Assembly (NCBI GenBank): GCA_013619005.1
Contig: JABXKY010000033.1
Span: 1 to 8,943 of the forward strand
Length of the DNA stretch: 8,943 bases
Source of the DNA: Candidatus Bathyarchaeota archaeon
GTDB taxonomy: Archaea > Thermoproteota > Bathyarchaeia > TCS64
Reading direction: 5' to 3'
The notes below the pieces were generated by a model. The model had not been told where the DNA came from and ran no database searches. It saw only the letters and a list, made by a program, of their open reading frames with translations. A program made the translations under genes and the position numbers. This document shows, piece by piece, positions 1 to 7,413 of this stretch; the stretch's first letter is position 1; each line of letters begins with the position of its first letter.

Positions 1-1
1 G

Positions 2-1519
2 CTACCACTTGATACGGCGCCGGATTACTGGAGGCGAGGTGGCATCATGCCCTATAACCCTGAGAAACCGGGGGTTGACGGCGTTTTCATATCGCACGCC
101 CACTTTGACCACATTCAGGACGTCAGTTTCCTGAGCGAACATATCCCTCTCATCTGCACCGAGGAGACCCGGGTTCTTTCAAAGGCGGTCTGCGATGTGT
201 CCAACACGGGCGTTGACCAGCAGTTCTATGAGCTCAGGAGGGGGTCCGAGATAGCGCCCAAGAAGCCGGGGTACAGGACGCTGTTCCCTGGGGAGCTTGA
301 TTATGTCACGGTTAAGGATGATGGTCCCCCCGAGGTTCTTGACGAGAAGACGGGGTTCACGTTCAGCCGCTCCTTCACCAGCAGGTACAGGAACTATGTG
401 ACGGACACTGAGGGGGACGTGAAGGGCATCCATTACAGGCTGATCCCCGTGGGTCACTCGGTACCAGGTGCCTGCTCGGTTTTACTGACCAAGGAGGGGG
501 CTCCCACGGTTCTTTACACGGGGGACGTCAGGTTCAACGGGGTGACGGGGGTCTCCATCGACGAGTACGTTGAGTTGATCGGAAAACAGGTGGATGTCCT
601 CATTACGGAGGGCACCAGGATTGACAGCGATGTGATCCTGACCGAGGAACAGGTCCAGGAGGGGATATCCAGTGACATCGGGGGGGCTGACGGATTGGTG
701 CTCATAGACTTTGGGTGGAAGGACACGTCCAGGTTCAGCGTCATATACGAGGCGGTGAGGGAGAACGGCAGGACCTTCGTAATCTCGCCCAAGACGGCTT
801 ACCTGCTCTACGAGATGCACGTCAACTTCCCTGAGACCTGCCCCGACCCTCGGGAGATGGAGGGTCTCAGGGTCTACCTGAAGAGGGAGGGGAGCCTGCT
901 GTACTCCAAGGCTGATTACGCCAAGTTCAAGATGGGTTACCTGCACCACCACGGCAAGAACACGGCCATGAAGGACAGGAACATTGTCAGGATAGCGGAG
1001 AGGATGAGGGTCGGCGGCAAGTTGGATAACGAGAGGAACCCGTTGCCCGAGCCGGTGCCAGGTGAACCTTACGAGTACGAGGAGGTGTACGAGCTGGCCA
1101 CGCACCACATCACCCACGGCGTCAAGGCGTACGAGGTCAGGGAGAGCCCTGAGAGGTACGTGCTGGCGTTCAGTTACTGGGACAGCAACGAGCTGTTCGA
1201 CCTGATACCGGAGGAGGGGGGCCACAGCGCCAAGTACATCAAGGCGTCCACTGAGCCCTTCAACGACGAGATGATGATCGACGAGGGCAAGTTCATGAAC
1301 TGGCTTGACATGTTCGGCGTAGGTTACGTCAAGGAGGGAGAGACATTCCAGAGGAGGCACATATCGGGCCACGCATCCCAGCCGGAGCTAGTGGAGTTGA
1401 TAACCAAGCTAGACCCAGGGAAGATCATCCCCATCCACACCGAGAACCCAGGGAAATTCGAGGAGCTGTTCCCAGGCAGGGTCATCAGGGTGAAGAACGG
1501 GGAAACCCTGCACATCTAA
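2..1519 (+). CDS. RNase J-like metallo-beta-lactamase/beta-CASP hydrolase, 5'-partial
   Basis: Probable RNA-processing (exo/endo)nuclease of the metallo-beta-lactamase superfamily, cytoplasmic. Numbering from the ATG at 47: the HAHFDH metal motif is at 17-22, the next metal His is H137 in VGHSVPGA, the bridging Asp is D160 in YTGD, an acidic beta-CASP residue is E188 in ITEGTR, and the C-terminal part carries HISGHAS (438-444) and IPIHTE (461-466), the arrangement of RNase J and relatives. STEPFNDEM (401-409) also resembles RNase J-like proteins. The ATG at 47 is unlikely to be the true start: it leaves only 16 residues before HAHFDH, whereas the fold needs about 50 more for its first strands, and the frame stays open to base 2, reading LPLDTAPDYW, which fits the loop after the first metallo-lactamase strands. 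The gene therefore begins outside the window. It ends with TAA and converges on the M24 gene. Fold assignment is secure; RNA as substrate is inferred from the family, and DNA or another phosphodiester is possible. Confidence 0.85.
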   Translation, partial: LPLDTAPDYWRRGGIMPYNPEKPGVDGVFISHAHFDHIQDVSFLSEHIPLICTEETRVLSKAVCDVSNTGVDQQFYELRRGSEIAPKKPGYRTLFPGELDYVTVKDDGPPEVLDEKTGFTFSRSFTSRYRNYVTDTEGDVKGIHYRLIPVGHSVPGACSVLLTKEGAPTVLYTGDVRFNGVTGVSIDEYVELIGKQVDVLITEGTRIDSDVILTEEQVQEGISSDIGGADGLVLIDFGWKDTSRFSVIYEAVRENGRTFVISPKTAYLLYEMHVNFPETCPDPREMEGLRVYLKREGSLLYSKADYAKFKMGYLHHHGKNTAMKDRNIVRIAERMRVGGKLDNERNPLPEPVPGEPYEYEEVYELATHHITHGVKAYEVRESPERYVLAFSYWDSNELFDLIPEEGGHSAKYIKASTEPFNDEMMIDEGKFMNWLDMFGVGYVKEGETFQRRHISGHASQPELVELITKLDPGKIIPIHTENPGKFEELFPGRVIRVKNGETLHI

Positions 1520-1547
1520 CCCCGTAAAAAACCCCTTACCATAACGC

Positions 1548-1616
1548 TTTTCGTCAATTAAAACCCGTCACTCTACCGCTTTTTTCCACTTATCACGTAT
1601 ACATCTGGGCGTTTTT
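1548..1616 (+). terminator. Oligo-T termination region for the RNase J-like gene
   Basis: Three plus-strand T tracts lie 28-97 bases after the stop codon: TTTT at 1548-1551, TTTTTT at 1580-1585 and TTTTT at 1612-1616. Archaeal RNA polymerase terminates at U-rich tracts without needing a stem, so this is a plausible termination zone. No strong hairpin precedes the tracts; the assignment is from base composition and position only. Confidence 0.4.
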
Positions 1617-1652
1617 AGGGCTTGTTTCGATGAAACGGGGCTGTTTCCGGCT

Positions 1653-1667
1653 GGGATGGGGTATCCC
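1653..1667 (-). terminator. Small hairpin after the M24 gene, possible terminator
   Basis: GGGAT and ATCCC form a 5-base-pair stem with a 5-base loop, 37 bases beyond the M24 stop codon, with a second small inverted repeat at 1624-1636 (GTTTC/GAAAC). Only short T runs follow on the minus strand, the first clear one being the complement of AAAAAA at 1526-1531. This is a weak terminator candidate, and the G/C-rich run may pair in more than one register. Confidence 0.25.
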
Positions 1668-1703
1668 CCCCCTATGTCATGTGGCGTGCAATAACGGGAT
1701 AAA

Positions 1704-3098
1704 TTATTCAGTCATCCTGAAGGCCCTGTTTGGGTTCAGGATGAACGGCGGCAGGTGTGATGCCAGGTTGCTGAAGGGCAGGACCTCGGGCTTGATCTTT
1801 ATGCCCAGCTCGTCTACCATGTAGTCCCTGCGACTGGTTATCCTATCCCATGTTTCGGGGTACAGCTCCATGAGCCTGTTTCTGATGCCCATGTCGCCTA
1901 TGGCTATGCCGTCCTCGGTGTTGATGGTGAAGTACTCTGTGCCTGTGCCGGGTATCACGTCCACCTGTATCGCCATCCCGGGCCTGATCCTGTCCTTGGA
2001 GCCCTCGTAGATGGGGCTGTTCACCCACTCGTCGAGGCCCAGGAGGTGGCCTGGGTTGAGCTCGACGCCGAAGAATGGGTCGCCGATCTTGTCGTGGATG
2101 GCCTTGTACAGGTCTCCACCTGTGGTCCCGATCCCCATGAGCTCAAGCCAGCTGACCACTGCCTCAAAGTAGGGCTGCGCCAGCTTGGGGACGTAGTCCC
2201 TGATCCTCTGGGGTAGCTGGTTCTCGTTCTCCACCAGCCAGCCTGCCCTGCAGTTGAGGGCCCCCGTCAACCCGAAGGCGGTGGTGAAGGCGTCCCCTTT
2301 CTCGATGACCTTGCCTGATGGGCTGGGGAGGCCGATCCACGCCCTCTCCCCCGTGCTGAGCATGAGGTGTACGCTGTGGGGGTAGCCGTTTAGGTTCATG
2401 AGCTGGACTGCCTCGTACTCGGTCATGCCGGGTTTAATGTTGAATATCACGTTCCTCACTGCCTGGCTTGTGAGGGTGGCGGCGTACTCGAAGGCGGCCA
2501 GCTGCTCCACCTCGTAGGTGGCCCTGAGCCCTTCGGTCTGGTGCATGAACACCTCGGTGGCGTTGGATATCTCTGACGCGACCAGCCTCAGGGTGTCAAC
2601 AAGGTAGCTGGGCACCTCCATCCACTGGTCCGGGTTCTCGGTCTCCTCCCTTGAGTAGTACTTCCAACCCGCGACGCCGACGCGGCTGTTACGGGTGATG
2701 CCCGTATCCTGGAGTATGTCCTTCAAGGGGCTGGATCTTGACCTGTCCTGCCCCAGGAGGCTGAAGGGCTGGTAGAGGACCGGCTGGAGGTGTTCCTTGA
2801 TGGGCGATACCTCCAGGTAGCCCATACACTCGTTTCCCACCATGATCCACTGCTCGTCACCCTCGACGTCAACCACCAGCGCCGCCTCCTCGAACCTCGG
2901 GTCGAACCCCGTGAGGTACGCGATGTTCGCTGAGTGCTCCCTGTCACCGTATACGAAGATATGGGTGTAATCACCCTTGCACCGCTCCCTCAGCCGTGCA
3001 AGCCTGTTGAGGTAGATGTCCTCGGATAAGGTGGGCTGGACCGTGGGTAACCCGAAATCAGGAAGGTCAAGAACGGCTAACTCGGCTCGTCGAACCAT
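1704..3098 (-). CDS. M24 (creatinase/prolidase-fold) protein lacking metal-binding Asp residues
   Basis: A 464-residue cytoplasmic protein with a creatinase-type N-terminal domain (about 25-185; DREHSANIAYLTGFDPRFEE at 52-71) and a pita-bread M24 domain (about 195-430). M24 peptidases bind two metals with Asp, Asp, His, Glu, Glu. Here the first Asp position reads TTAFG (272-276, A274) and the second falls in CRAGW (283-287), so both Asp ligands are missing. The His is kept in NPGHLLGLDEW (H351), the first Glu appears as Asp (QVDVIPG, D380), and TEDGIAI (394-400) keeps the last Glu. The same substitutions recur, as I recall, in a set of bacterial aminopeptidase P-like proteins, so this looks like an established non-canonical subfamily and not decay. 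Classical prolidase activity is doubtful; a different hydrolase or binding role is likely. The ATG at 3098 has no Shine-Dalgarno sequence and lies 37 bases after polB, so translation may be leaderless from a local promoter or part of a polB readthrough transcript. Confidence 0.85.
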   Translation of the reverse strand: MVRRAELAVLDLPDFGLPTVQPTLSEDIYLNRLARLRERCKGDYTHIFVYGDREHSANIAYLTGFDPRFEEAALVVDVEGDEQWIMVGNECMGYLEVSPIKEHLQPVLYQPFSLLGQDRSRSSPLKDILQDTGITRNSRVGVAGWKYYSREETENPDQWMEVPSYLVDTLRLVASEISNATEVFMHQTEGLRATYEVEQLAAFEYAATLTSQAVRNVIFNIKPGMTEYEAVQLMNLNGYPHSVHLMLSTGERAWIGLPSPSGKVIEKGDAFTTAFGLTGALNCRAGWLVENENQLPQRIRDYVPKLAQPYFEAVVSWLELMGIGTTGGDLYKAIHDKIGDPFFGVELNPGHLLGLDEWVNSPIYEGSKDRIRPGMAIQVDVIPGTGTEYFTINTEDGIAIGDMGIRNRLMELYPETWDRITSRRDYMVDELGIKIKPEVLPFSNLASHLPPFILNPNRAFRMTE

Positions 3099-3116
3099 AA
3101 GGGAAGAATGTGCCGG

Positions 3117-3124
3117 TGGTTAAA
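3117..3124 (-). promoter_or_regulatory. Weak TATA-like element upstream of the M24 gene
   Basis: On the minus strand GTTTAACC is centred about 23 bases before the M24 ATG, the distance expected if transcription started at or next to the start codon. No ribosome binding site is visible, which fits a leaderless mRNA. The match to an archaeal TATA box is poor, and GGTTAA repeated at 3118 and 3127 may explain the A/T-rich look. Confidence 0.25.
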
Positions 3125-3135
3125 CAGGTTAACGG

Positions 3136-5670
3136 CTACCCGAAGAAGGCGCTGAGGCTCTTCTGCTGTGGCCGCCCTACTAGCTGGTCGAAGCTCATGT
3201 CCAGGGCGTCCAGGAGCTGCTCGAAGATGCTCTCAAGGTACTCCTCGTACTTCTTGATGTCCACGTCCTTGGGCTCGGCGATGATGCTGGGCTTGACATT
3301 GTTCTTGGTGACCACGTACCTGATGATGTCCCCCTGGTCTATCTCGTACCCCATCTCTACCAGCATCCTGGCGGCCTTGACGTGCTGGGGGTTGGTGTTA
3401 TATGCCTTCAACGGCTTGCCCAGCTGCATCTGGAACGCAACTTCATCTATCTTGAACTCCCGCTCCTTGAGACGCGTATGTACCTCAACGACAAGCCCTT
3501 TGATGTCCTCTTTGGCTCGGGGGAACTCGTCCTCGGTCTGGACGTTGCTCAAGATATGGGTTAGCTCATCGAAGGCCATCTTGAGTATGGGTGGGATGTG
3601 CCGCTTCTTACCCGTCAATCCCTTGATGTCCATCCTGCCGTCCTTGTAGACGCCCAGGTAGTTCTTCTTGCGCTTGCTGAAGATGGCGTAACGGTATGTC
3701 TTCTCCACCTCAAGGTCGATACCCAGGGCTTCGTCGGCCCACTTCACCAGCGTGTCCGTCTGCTCCTGAGTCGGGTGAGCCAGGAAGACGCTGTCGGTGT
3801 CACCGTAAAGAACCTCCAGGCCCATCTCCTCCGAAATCCTGCCCGCCTCGGCCATGGCGTACCTGCCTACGGCTGCTGTGCTCTCCGCCAATGGGGGGCA
3901 GTAGAGGGGGAAGCTCTCGGCGCCGAACACACCATATGAGGCGTTGAGGAAGACTTTGAGGGCTTGCTGGGTGACGTGATAGTACTGGCGCTCGTCCTCG
4001 GTGAGGCTACTGTCCTTAGCCTTGGGCTTGTACCACATCACCCTGAGGTCCTTGAGGCTGCCAATGAGGTCGCTCGTCATCCCACGCCTGTGGGTGCACA
4101 CCCAGTGCTGGGTGCCGGGGATCAGGTTTTCCTTGCAGTCCTCGTGGCTGCATAGGAGCGTATCGTAGCTCAGGTTCCAGTTATGGATGGCGGAGGGGTA
4201 CAGTGAAGCAAAGTCAACCACGGTTACATCGAAGTGTATGCCGGGAACGGGGTCACGTACGATCGCCCCCTGGTACTTCTTGCCCTTGATCATGGCCTTG
4301 GTGGTGGTGCCGCCCTTGTGTAGTATGATATCCTGGGTGTTGGGGATGAGCCACTTTTCCTTCCTGTGCATCCACTCCATGAGCGCCAGGATCCACCTGC
4401 TGACCCCGAACCTGCTCAGGTCCTCTAGGATCATCTTGCTGATGCGCTGGAGCATGACCATGAGGTTCATGACCAGGTTGTCGTTGAAATGGGTCAACTC
4501 GTACGTGATGTACGTATCTTGCATGCAGTACTCCGCCATGTCCCGCATGTTCAGGTTGTTAAAGTCAACCTTGATCTTGCCCTGGTTCAGGATGCCCATG
4601 GCGATATCGTCCAGGCTGAACTCCCTGTAGGCGTTGCCGAAGGCGTACCCCTGGATTGATCTGTTCCTGAAGAACTGGTAGAGGTCGATGTGGACGCCGT
4701 TGGTGAGGAACGCGAACCTCCTACCTAGAGTGATCGGGATATCGACCTCGGGTATCCCCAGGTTCCTTGCCCTGTTCCTGAGGAACTTGAAGTCAAAGTC
4801 GTCGCCGTTGAACGTGAGGACTATGGGGTACTCGTCGATGATGCGGAGCGTCTCCTCTATAAGTTGTCTCTCGGTCGCGTAGACCACTGCCTCGTTGGCG
4901 CCGGGCACCTCGGTGACCAGCTCACCGGTGTTCAGGTCATCGAACATGATTACCTTCCTGAGCCCATCGGAGCCCGCGAAGCCCACGGTGATGATGGGGT
5001 CCCTCGCCTCATCGGCGTTGGGCATCCTGTTCTGTACGCTGGGTCGGACCTCGATGTCAACCGCAACTCGCCTGATGTTGGGTATGGGCGCCTGCAGAAG
5101 CCTTGCCCAGTCCAGCATGGGCTCCTTGAACCGCTCCTCGGTGTTGGCCAGCACGTCGTTGAACTGCTGCTCTATCTCAGGGGATAGGCTCCATTCATCA
5201 GCGACGAGGTCGCCGTTGACAACCCTGTAGGGCATACCGGGAACCAGCCCCTGGTCGTATATGTAGCACGCGTAGTACCTGATGCGGTTCTCCCATGACT
5301 CGTCAAGGGCCCCCCGTATGGAGTTGTGGGTCCCTCCTATACTAAGTGGGTCACCGGCCTTGACCTTGGTGACCTGGATGTCCTTCTCCTCAAGGGCATC
5401 GTACAGGGTGACCTCCTCGAACCCCTTGAAGCCCTCGTGGCTCACTACCCGCTTGTTCTTCTCCAGCTCTGCGGCGGGTTTTTTTGATAACAAGTACGGA
5501 AGGTGGCCCGTGTTGTCGTACCAGAGGAATATCTCCTGGGACTCCGGCTCGTACAGCCTGACGTAGGCCCTCTTGTTAGCCCCGTCGTACCCGGCTGAGA
5601 GCATGTACACTGTCCCCGTGTTCTCCGGGGCCTGCCTGCCCCTTACGTTGGTTAACTCCTCGTTGCTCAT
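3136..5670 (-). CDS. polB: Replicative family B DNA polymerase with 3'-5' exonuclease
   Basis: Template-directed DNA synthesis with proofreading, presumably a chromosomal replicative polymerase. Numbering from the ATG at 5670 (844 residues): N-terminal domain 1-200 (DNTGHLPYL near 52-60); Exo I DIE at 205-207; Exo II NGDDFD at 288-293; Exo III YCMQD at 381-385; motif A DFASLYPSA at 486-494; motif B K572-N576-Y579 in KVFLNASYG; motif C YGDTDS at 622-627. All exonuclease and polymerase acidic residues are present, so both activities are expected. Cysteines 507, 512 and 525 lie in the palm insertion between motifs A and B, a possible metal knuckle. The tail QKSLSAFF (836-843) matches a PIP box for the sliding clamp. 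There is no intein. A GTG two codons upstream (5676) is an alternative start; neither start has a good Shine-Dalgarno sequence. The gene follows the membrane protein gene after 55 bases and is followed by the M24 gene. Confidence 0.97.
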   Translation of the reverse strand: MSNEELTNVRGRQAPENTGTVYMLSAGYDGANKRAYVRLYEPESQEIFLWYDNTGHLPYLLSKKPAAELEKNKRVVSHEGFKGFEEVTLYDALEEKDIQVTKVKAGDPLSIGGTHNSIRGALDESWENRIRYYACYIYDQGLVPGMPYRVVNGDLVADEWSLSPEIEQQFNDVLANTEERFKEPMLDWARLLQAPIPNIRRVAVDIEVRPSVQNRMPNADEARDPIITVGFAGSDGLRKVIMFDDLNTGELVTEVPGANEAVVYATERQLIEETLRIIDEYPIVLTFNGDDFDFKFLRNRARNLGIPEVDIPITLGRRFAFLTNGVHIDLYQFFRNRSIQGYAFGNAYREFSLDDIAMGILNQGKIKVDFNNLNMRDMAEYCMQDTYITYELTHFNDNLVMNLMVMLQRISKMILEDLSRFGVSRWILALMEWMHRKEKWLIPNTQDIILHKGGTTTKAMIKGKKYQGAIVRDPVPGIHFDVTVVDFASLYPSAIHNWNLSYDTLLCSHEDCKENLIPGTQHWVCTHRRGMTSDLIGSLKDLRVMWYKPKAKDSSLTEDERQYYHVTQQALKVFLNASYGVFGAESFPLYCPPLAESTAAVGRYAMAEAGRISEEMGLEVLYGDTDSVFLAHPTQEQTDTLVKWADEALGIDLEVEKTYRYAIFSKRKKNYLGVYKDGRMDIKGLTGKKRHIPPILKMAFDELTHILSNVQTEDEFPRAKEDIKGLVVEVHTRLKEREFKIDEVAFQMQLGKPLKAYNTNPQHVKAARMLVEMGYEIDQGDIIRYVVTKNNVKPSIIAEPKDVDIKKYEEYLESIFEQLLDALDMSFDQLVGRPQQKSLSAFFG

Positions 5671-5700
5671 GGCCACCAGTCGGGGTTACTATGGCACCGC

Positions 5701-5715
5701 AGGATAAAATAATGT
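5701..5715 (-). promoter_or_regulatory. TATA-like element upstream of polB
   Basis: The minus strand reads ACATTATTTTATCCT in the 55-base gap before polB, an A/T-rich island in G/C-rich surroundings, centred about 38 bases before the ATG. An archaeal promoter here would start transcription roughly 10-15 bases before the polB start, giving a very short leader, which fits the lack of a Shine-Dalgarno sequence. Position and composition are the only evidence; polB could also be read from the upstream operon. Confidence 0.35.
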
Positions 5716-5725
5716 GGGTAAGCCG

Positions 5726-6283
5726 TTAAATCCGCTTGAGTTCTGCGTCTGGCAGCATCTCCTCGACGGCCTCGGCTACATTATCATAGTTCTGGGGGGT
5801 GCAGTACACCCTCAGGAGCAGCCTCCTGGCCGATGATAAGCTGATGACCCGCTTCTTTCCATCAAACACCGCCTTTCTGATATCACCCCACGGGGTGAAG
5901 GTGCTCTCCCTGCTCATGGCGATGAAGGACGAGCCCACTGGGTTGACCCGATGCGAGATTGAGCCCACCATCCAGGCGAGCCGGTTCAGGTTGCTGGCGT
6001 ACTCACCCAGGTCGCAGCGGACGCCCTCCGCGTCTATCTTGAAGACCAGCTCCACGCTGTTGAGGAAGACTACTCCTATGACGAGGAACGTCAGCACGAT
6101 CAACGCCCCGGCGGCCAGTACGAGAATCTCAAGTATAGCAAAGAGGTCCTCCCCGCCCATGATAAGGAAAAGGATGACGCCGAGCCCCACTGCTGAGCCG
6201 ATTATGACAAAAAGGAGGTCCATGACCATGTACGAGTTGGTTAGGAACGGGACATCGACCCGCCACTCAAGCCCCTCAGACAT
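5726..6283 (-). CDS. Two-helix membrane protein with soluble C-terminal domain, unknown function
   Basis: A 185-residue protein I cannot assign to a named family. Two hydrophobic segments (about 19-42 and 49-74) form a helical hairpin with a short acidic turn (GGED, 43-46). A soluble region of about 110 residues follows, with alternating strands (VELVFKIDAEGVRC at 77-90, AMSRESTFTPWGDIRKAVF near 122-140, RVISL near 144-148) and a C-terminal amphipathic helix (NVAEAVEEML). That layout resembles small bacterial membrane proteins with a PH-like domain, but this is by eye. The phrase LLLRVYCTPQNYDNV recalls a conserved pattern (LYCTPENF) I associate with uncharacterised bacterial homologues. The start codon is preceded by AGGAG and GGTGA and lies one base after the agmatinase stop, so it is cotranscribed and probably translationally coupled. 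No signal peptide or catalytic motif is seen. Confidence 0.8.
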   Translation of the reverse strand: MSEGLEWRVDVPFLTNSYMVMDLLFVIIGSAVGLGVILFLIMGGEDLFAILEILVLAAGALIVLTFLVIGVVFLNSVELVFKIDAEGVRCDLGEYASNLNRLAWMVGSISHRVNPVGSSFIAMSRESTFTPWGDIRKAVFDGKKRVISLSSARRLLLRVYCTPQNYDNVAEAVEEMLPDAELKRI

Positions 6284-6284
6284 C

Positions 6285-7139
6285 TCACCTACTCCTGATT
6301 TGAGCGTAAAGGGTCTCCATGACGATGTAGGCGGCCGTCGTGGCCGTGTTACCCGTGTCGTAGTGGGGGCAGACCTCGTTGAGGTCGAACCCAGCTATCT
6401 TTCTGGACATGGTACCAGCGATGAGGTCCATCAGCTTGGTCGTCGACAGGCCCTCGGGGTGAGGGTTGCCCACAGCCGGGGCGTACGCGGGGTCCAGCAC
6501 GTCCATGTCAATGCTGAGGTACACCCTCGATGCGGACTCGATGGCCTCGTTTACCGTCTTAATCGGGTCCTCCCTACCCTTGATGATGTCAAGACTCGTA
6601 AAATAACTCAGATCATCATTTCCCGCGGTGAGCTCCACCTCATCGCCGCTGAGGGCCCTCGCGCCGAGAATTATAGCCTTGTAGCCCAGCTCATCGTAGC
6701 CCCTCCTGAGGTACGTGGCGTGGCTCATCCGCTCCCCGAACAGCTCGTCCCTGAGGTCCAGGTGGGCGTCATAGACGATGACAAGGTCTGGCTTGATGGC
6801 CCGGAGCGCCCCCAGAGTGATGAGGTGCTCCCCACCCAGCATAACGGGGACCTTGTCAGTTGATTTTATCACGTCCTCTATGCCTGCGAGGCATGACTCG
6901 ACGTCACCGCACTCCACGTCCCCGATGTCGGCGAGCCTGAGGTCGCCCCAGTCGAGGCCCGTCCTCTGGCTGTAAGTGTCCAGGTAGGCGCTCTCCCTCC
7001 TGATGGCGTCGGGTCCGAAACGCGTCCCCCTGCGGTTTGATGCTGTCCTGTCCAGTGGCGCCCCGAAAACGATGTAATCGGCGTCCTCCGGGTCAACGGG
7101 TTTATCCAAGAAAGGTGAAATGGGTGGGGTGGTGGGCAT
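6285..7139 (-). CDS. speB: Agmatinase (ureohydrolase family)
   Basis: Mn-dependent hydrolysis of agmatine to putrescine and urea, the arginine-decarboxylase route to polyamines, in the cytoplasm. All six metal ligands of the arginase/agmatinase fold are present: H105 in GGEH, D124, H126 and D128 in DAHLD, and D211 and D213 in SIDMDVLDP. SRSYRPGTRFGP-type sequence appears as RRGTRFGPDAIR (36-47), and RMSHATYLRR (137-146) lies in the substrate region, as in archaeal agmatinases. At 284 residues it has the usual length. The ATG is 2 bases after the DUF211 stop with no strong Shine-Dalgarno sequence, so translational coupling is likely. The downstream membrane protein gene starts one base after its stop. 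Arginase-like relatives act on other guanidino compounds (guanidinobutyrate, for example), so the exact substrate is inferred; the fold and chemistry are not in doubt. Confidence 0.93.
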   Translation of the reverse strand: MPTTPPISPFLDKPVDPEDADYIVFGAPLDRTASNRRGTRFGPDAIRRESAYLDTYSQRTGLDWGDLRLADIGDVECGDVESCLAGIEDVIKSTDKVPVMLGGEHLITLGALRAIKPDLVIVYDAHLDLRDELFGERMSHATYLRRGYDELGYKAIILGARALSGDEVELTAGNDDLSYFTSLDIIKGREDPIKTVNEAIESASRVYLSIDMDVLDPAYAPAVGNPHPEGLSTTKLMDLIAGTMSRKIAGFDLNEVCPHYDTGNTATTAAYIVMETLYAQIRSR

Positions 7140-7141
7140 CC

Positions 7142-7399
7142 TTACTCGACGACAACCTGGTCGACGCTGTGGATGACGGCGCCCTGCCTGGCCATGTGGG
7201 ACCTGAGGGCCTCGTAGTCGAGTTTCGTTCCGTCAATGATGATCTTGAGGCTCTCGGTCTTCTCGTCCATCTCGACGACCGAGACGTCGATCCTGGTGAC
7301 TCCATCCATCTCTCCTAGGAATGATGCGAATTCGGGTAAAGGGGGCTGGTGTGGCTTGAGCACATCCAACACGATATGCGTGATTTGTGGTTTCTCCAA
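7142..7399 (-). CDS. DUF211 family protein
   Basis: An 85-residue member of DUF211, a small ferredoxin-like alpha/beta family known mainly from archaea, with no established function. Recognisable signatures are HIVLDVLKPHQPPL at 8-21 and GAVIHSVDQVVVE at the C terminus, with an alternating strand/helix pattern between, including VTRIDVSVVEMDEKTESLKI. The frame has a stop four codons' worth upstream (TGA-AAA-CAG-TTG), so TTG at 7399 is the only start that keeps the first beta strand. A GGAGG lies 14 bases before it, further than usual, and abuts a dyad. It is the first gene after the promoter region and is followed 2 bases later by agmatinase, so it probably leads the operon. Its fold class often binds ligands or forms oligomers, but a regulatory role is only a guess. 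Confidence 0.92.
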   Translation of the reverse strand: MEKPQITHIVLDVLKPHQPPLPEFASFLGEMDGVTRIDVSVVEMDEKTESLKIIIDGTKLDYEALRSHMARQGAVIHSVDQVVVE

Positions 7400-7413
7400 C
7401 TGTTTTCACATAT

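Larger units (their letters stand above)
1520..1703. other. Intergenic region between convergent genes
   Basis: These 184 bases separate the ends of two convergent genes. No convincing coding frame is present. They contain oligo-T tracts on the plus strand, an oligo-A tract at 1526-1531 (T-run on the minus strand), a short inverted repeat GTTTC-GAT-GAAAC at 1624-1636, and GGGAT-GGGGT-ATCCC at 1653-1667. The likely role is two-way transcription termination. No tRNA-like or other structured RNA was recognised. Confidence 0.6.

Noticed and set aside
482..1372. 296-codon open frame on the minus strand
   Set aside because: It is antisense to the RNase J-like gene, whose catalytic motifs are unambiguous. 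The translation is a Leu/Val/Arg-rich shadow of codon bias with no recognisable domain.
1630..1824. 64-codon open frame in and beyond the convergent gap
   Set aside because: It runs into the antisense of the M24 gene, has no Shine-Dalgarno sequence and low-information composition.
3136..5670. Possible intein or split in the polymerase
   Set aside because: Archaeal polB genes often carry inteins at motifs A, B or C, but here these motifs are continuous and the length is normal.
5799..6863. 354-codon open frame on the plus strand
   Set aside because: It spans antisense to two confidently coding minus-strand genes (agmatinase and the membrane protein) and has no coherent motif along its length.
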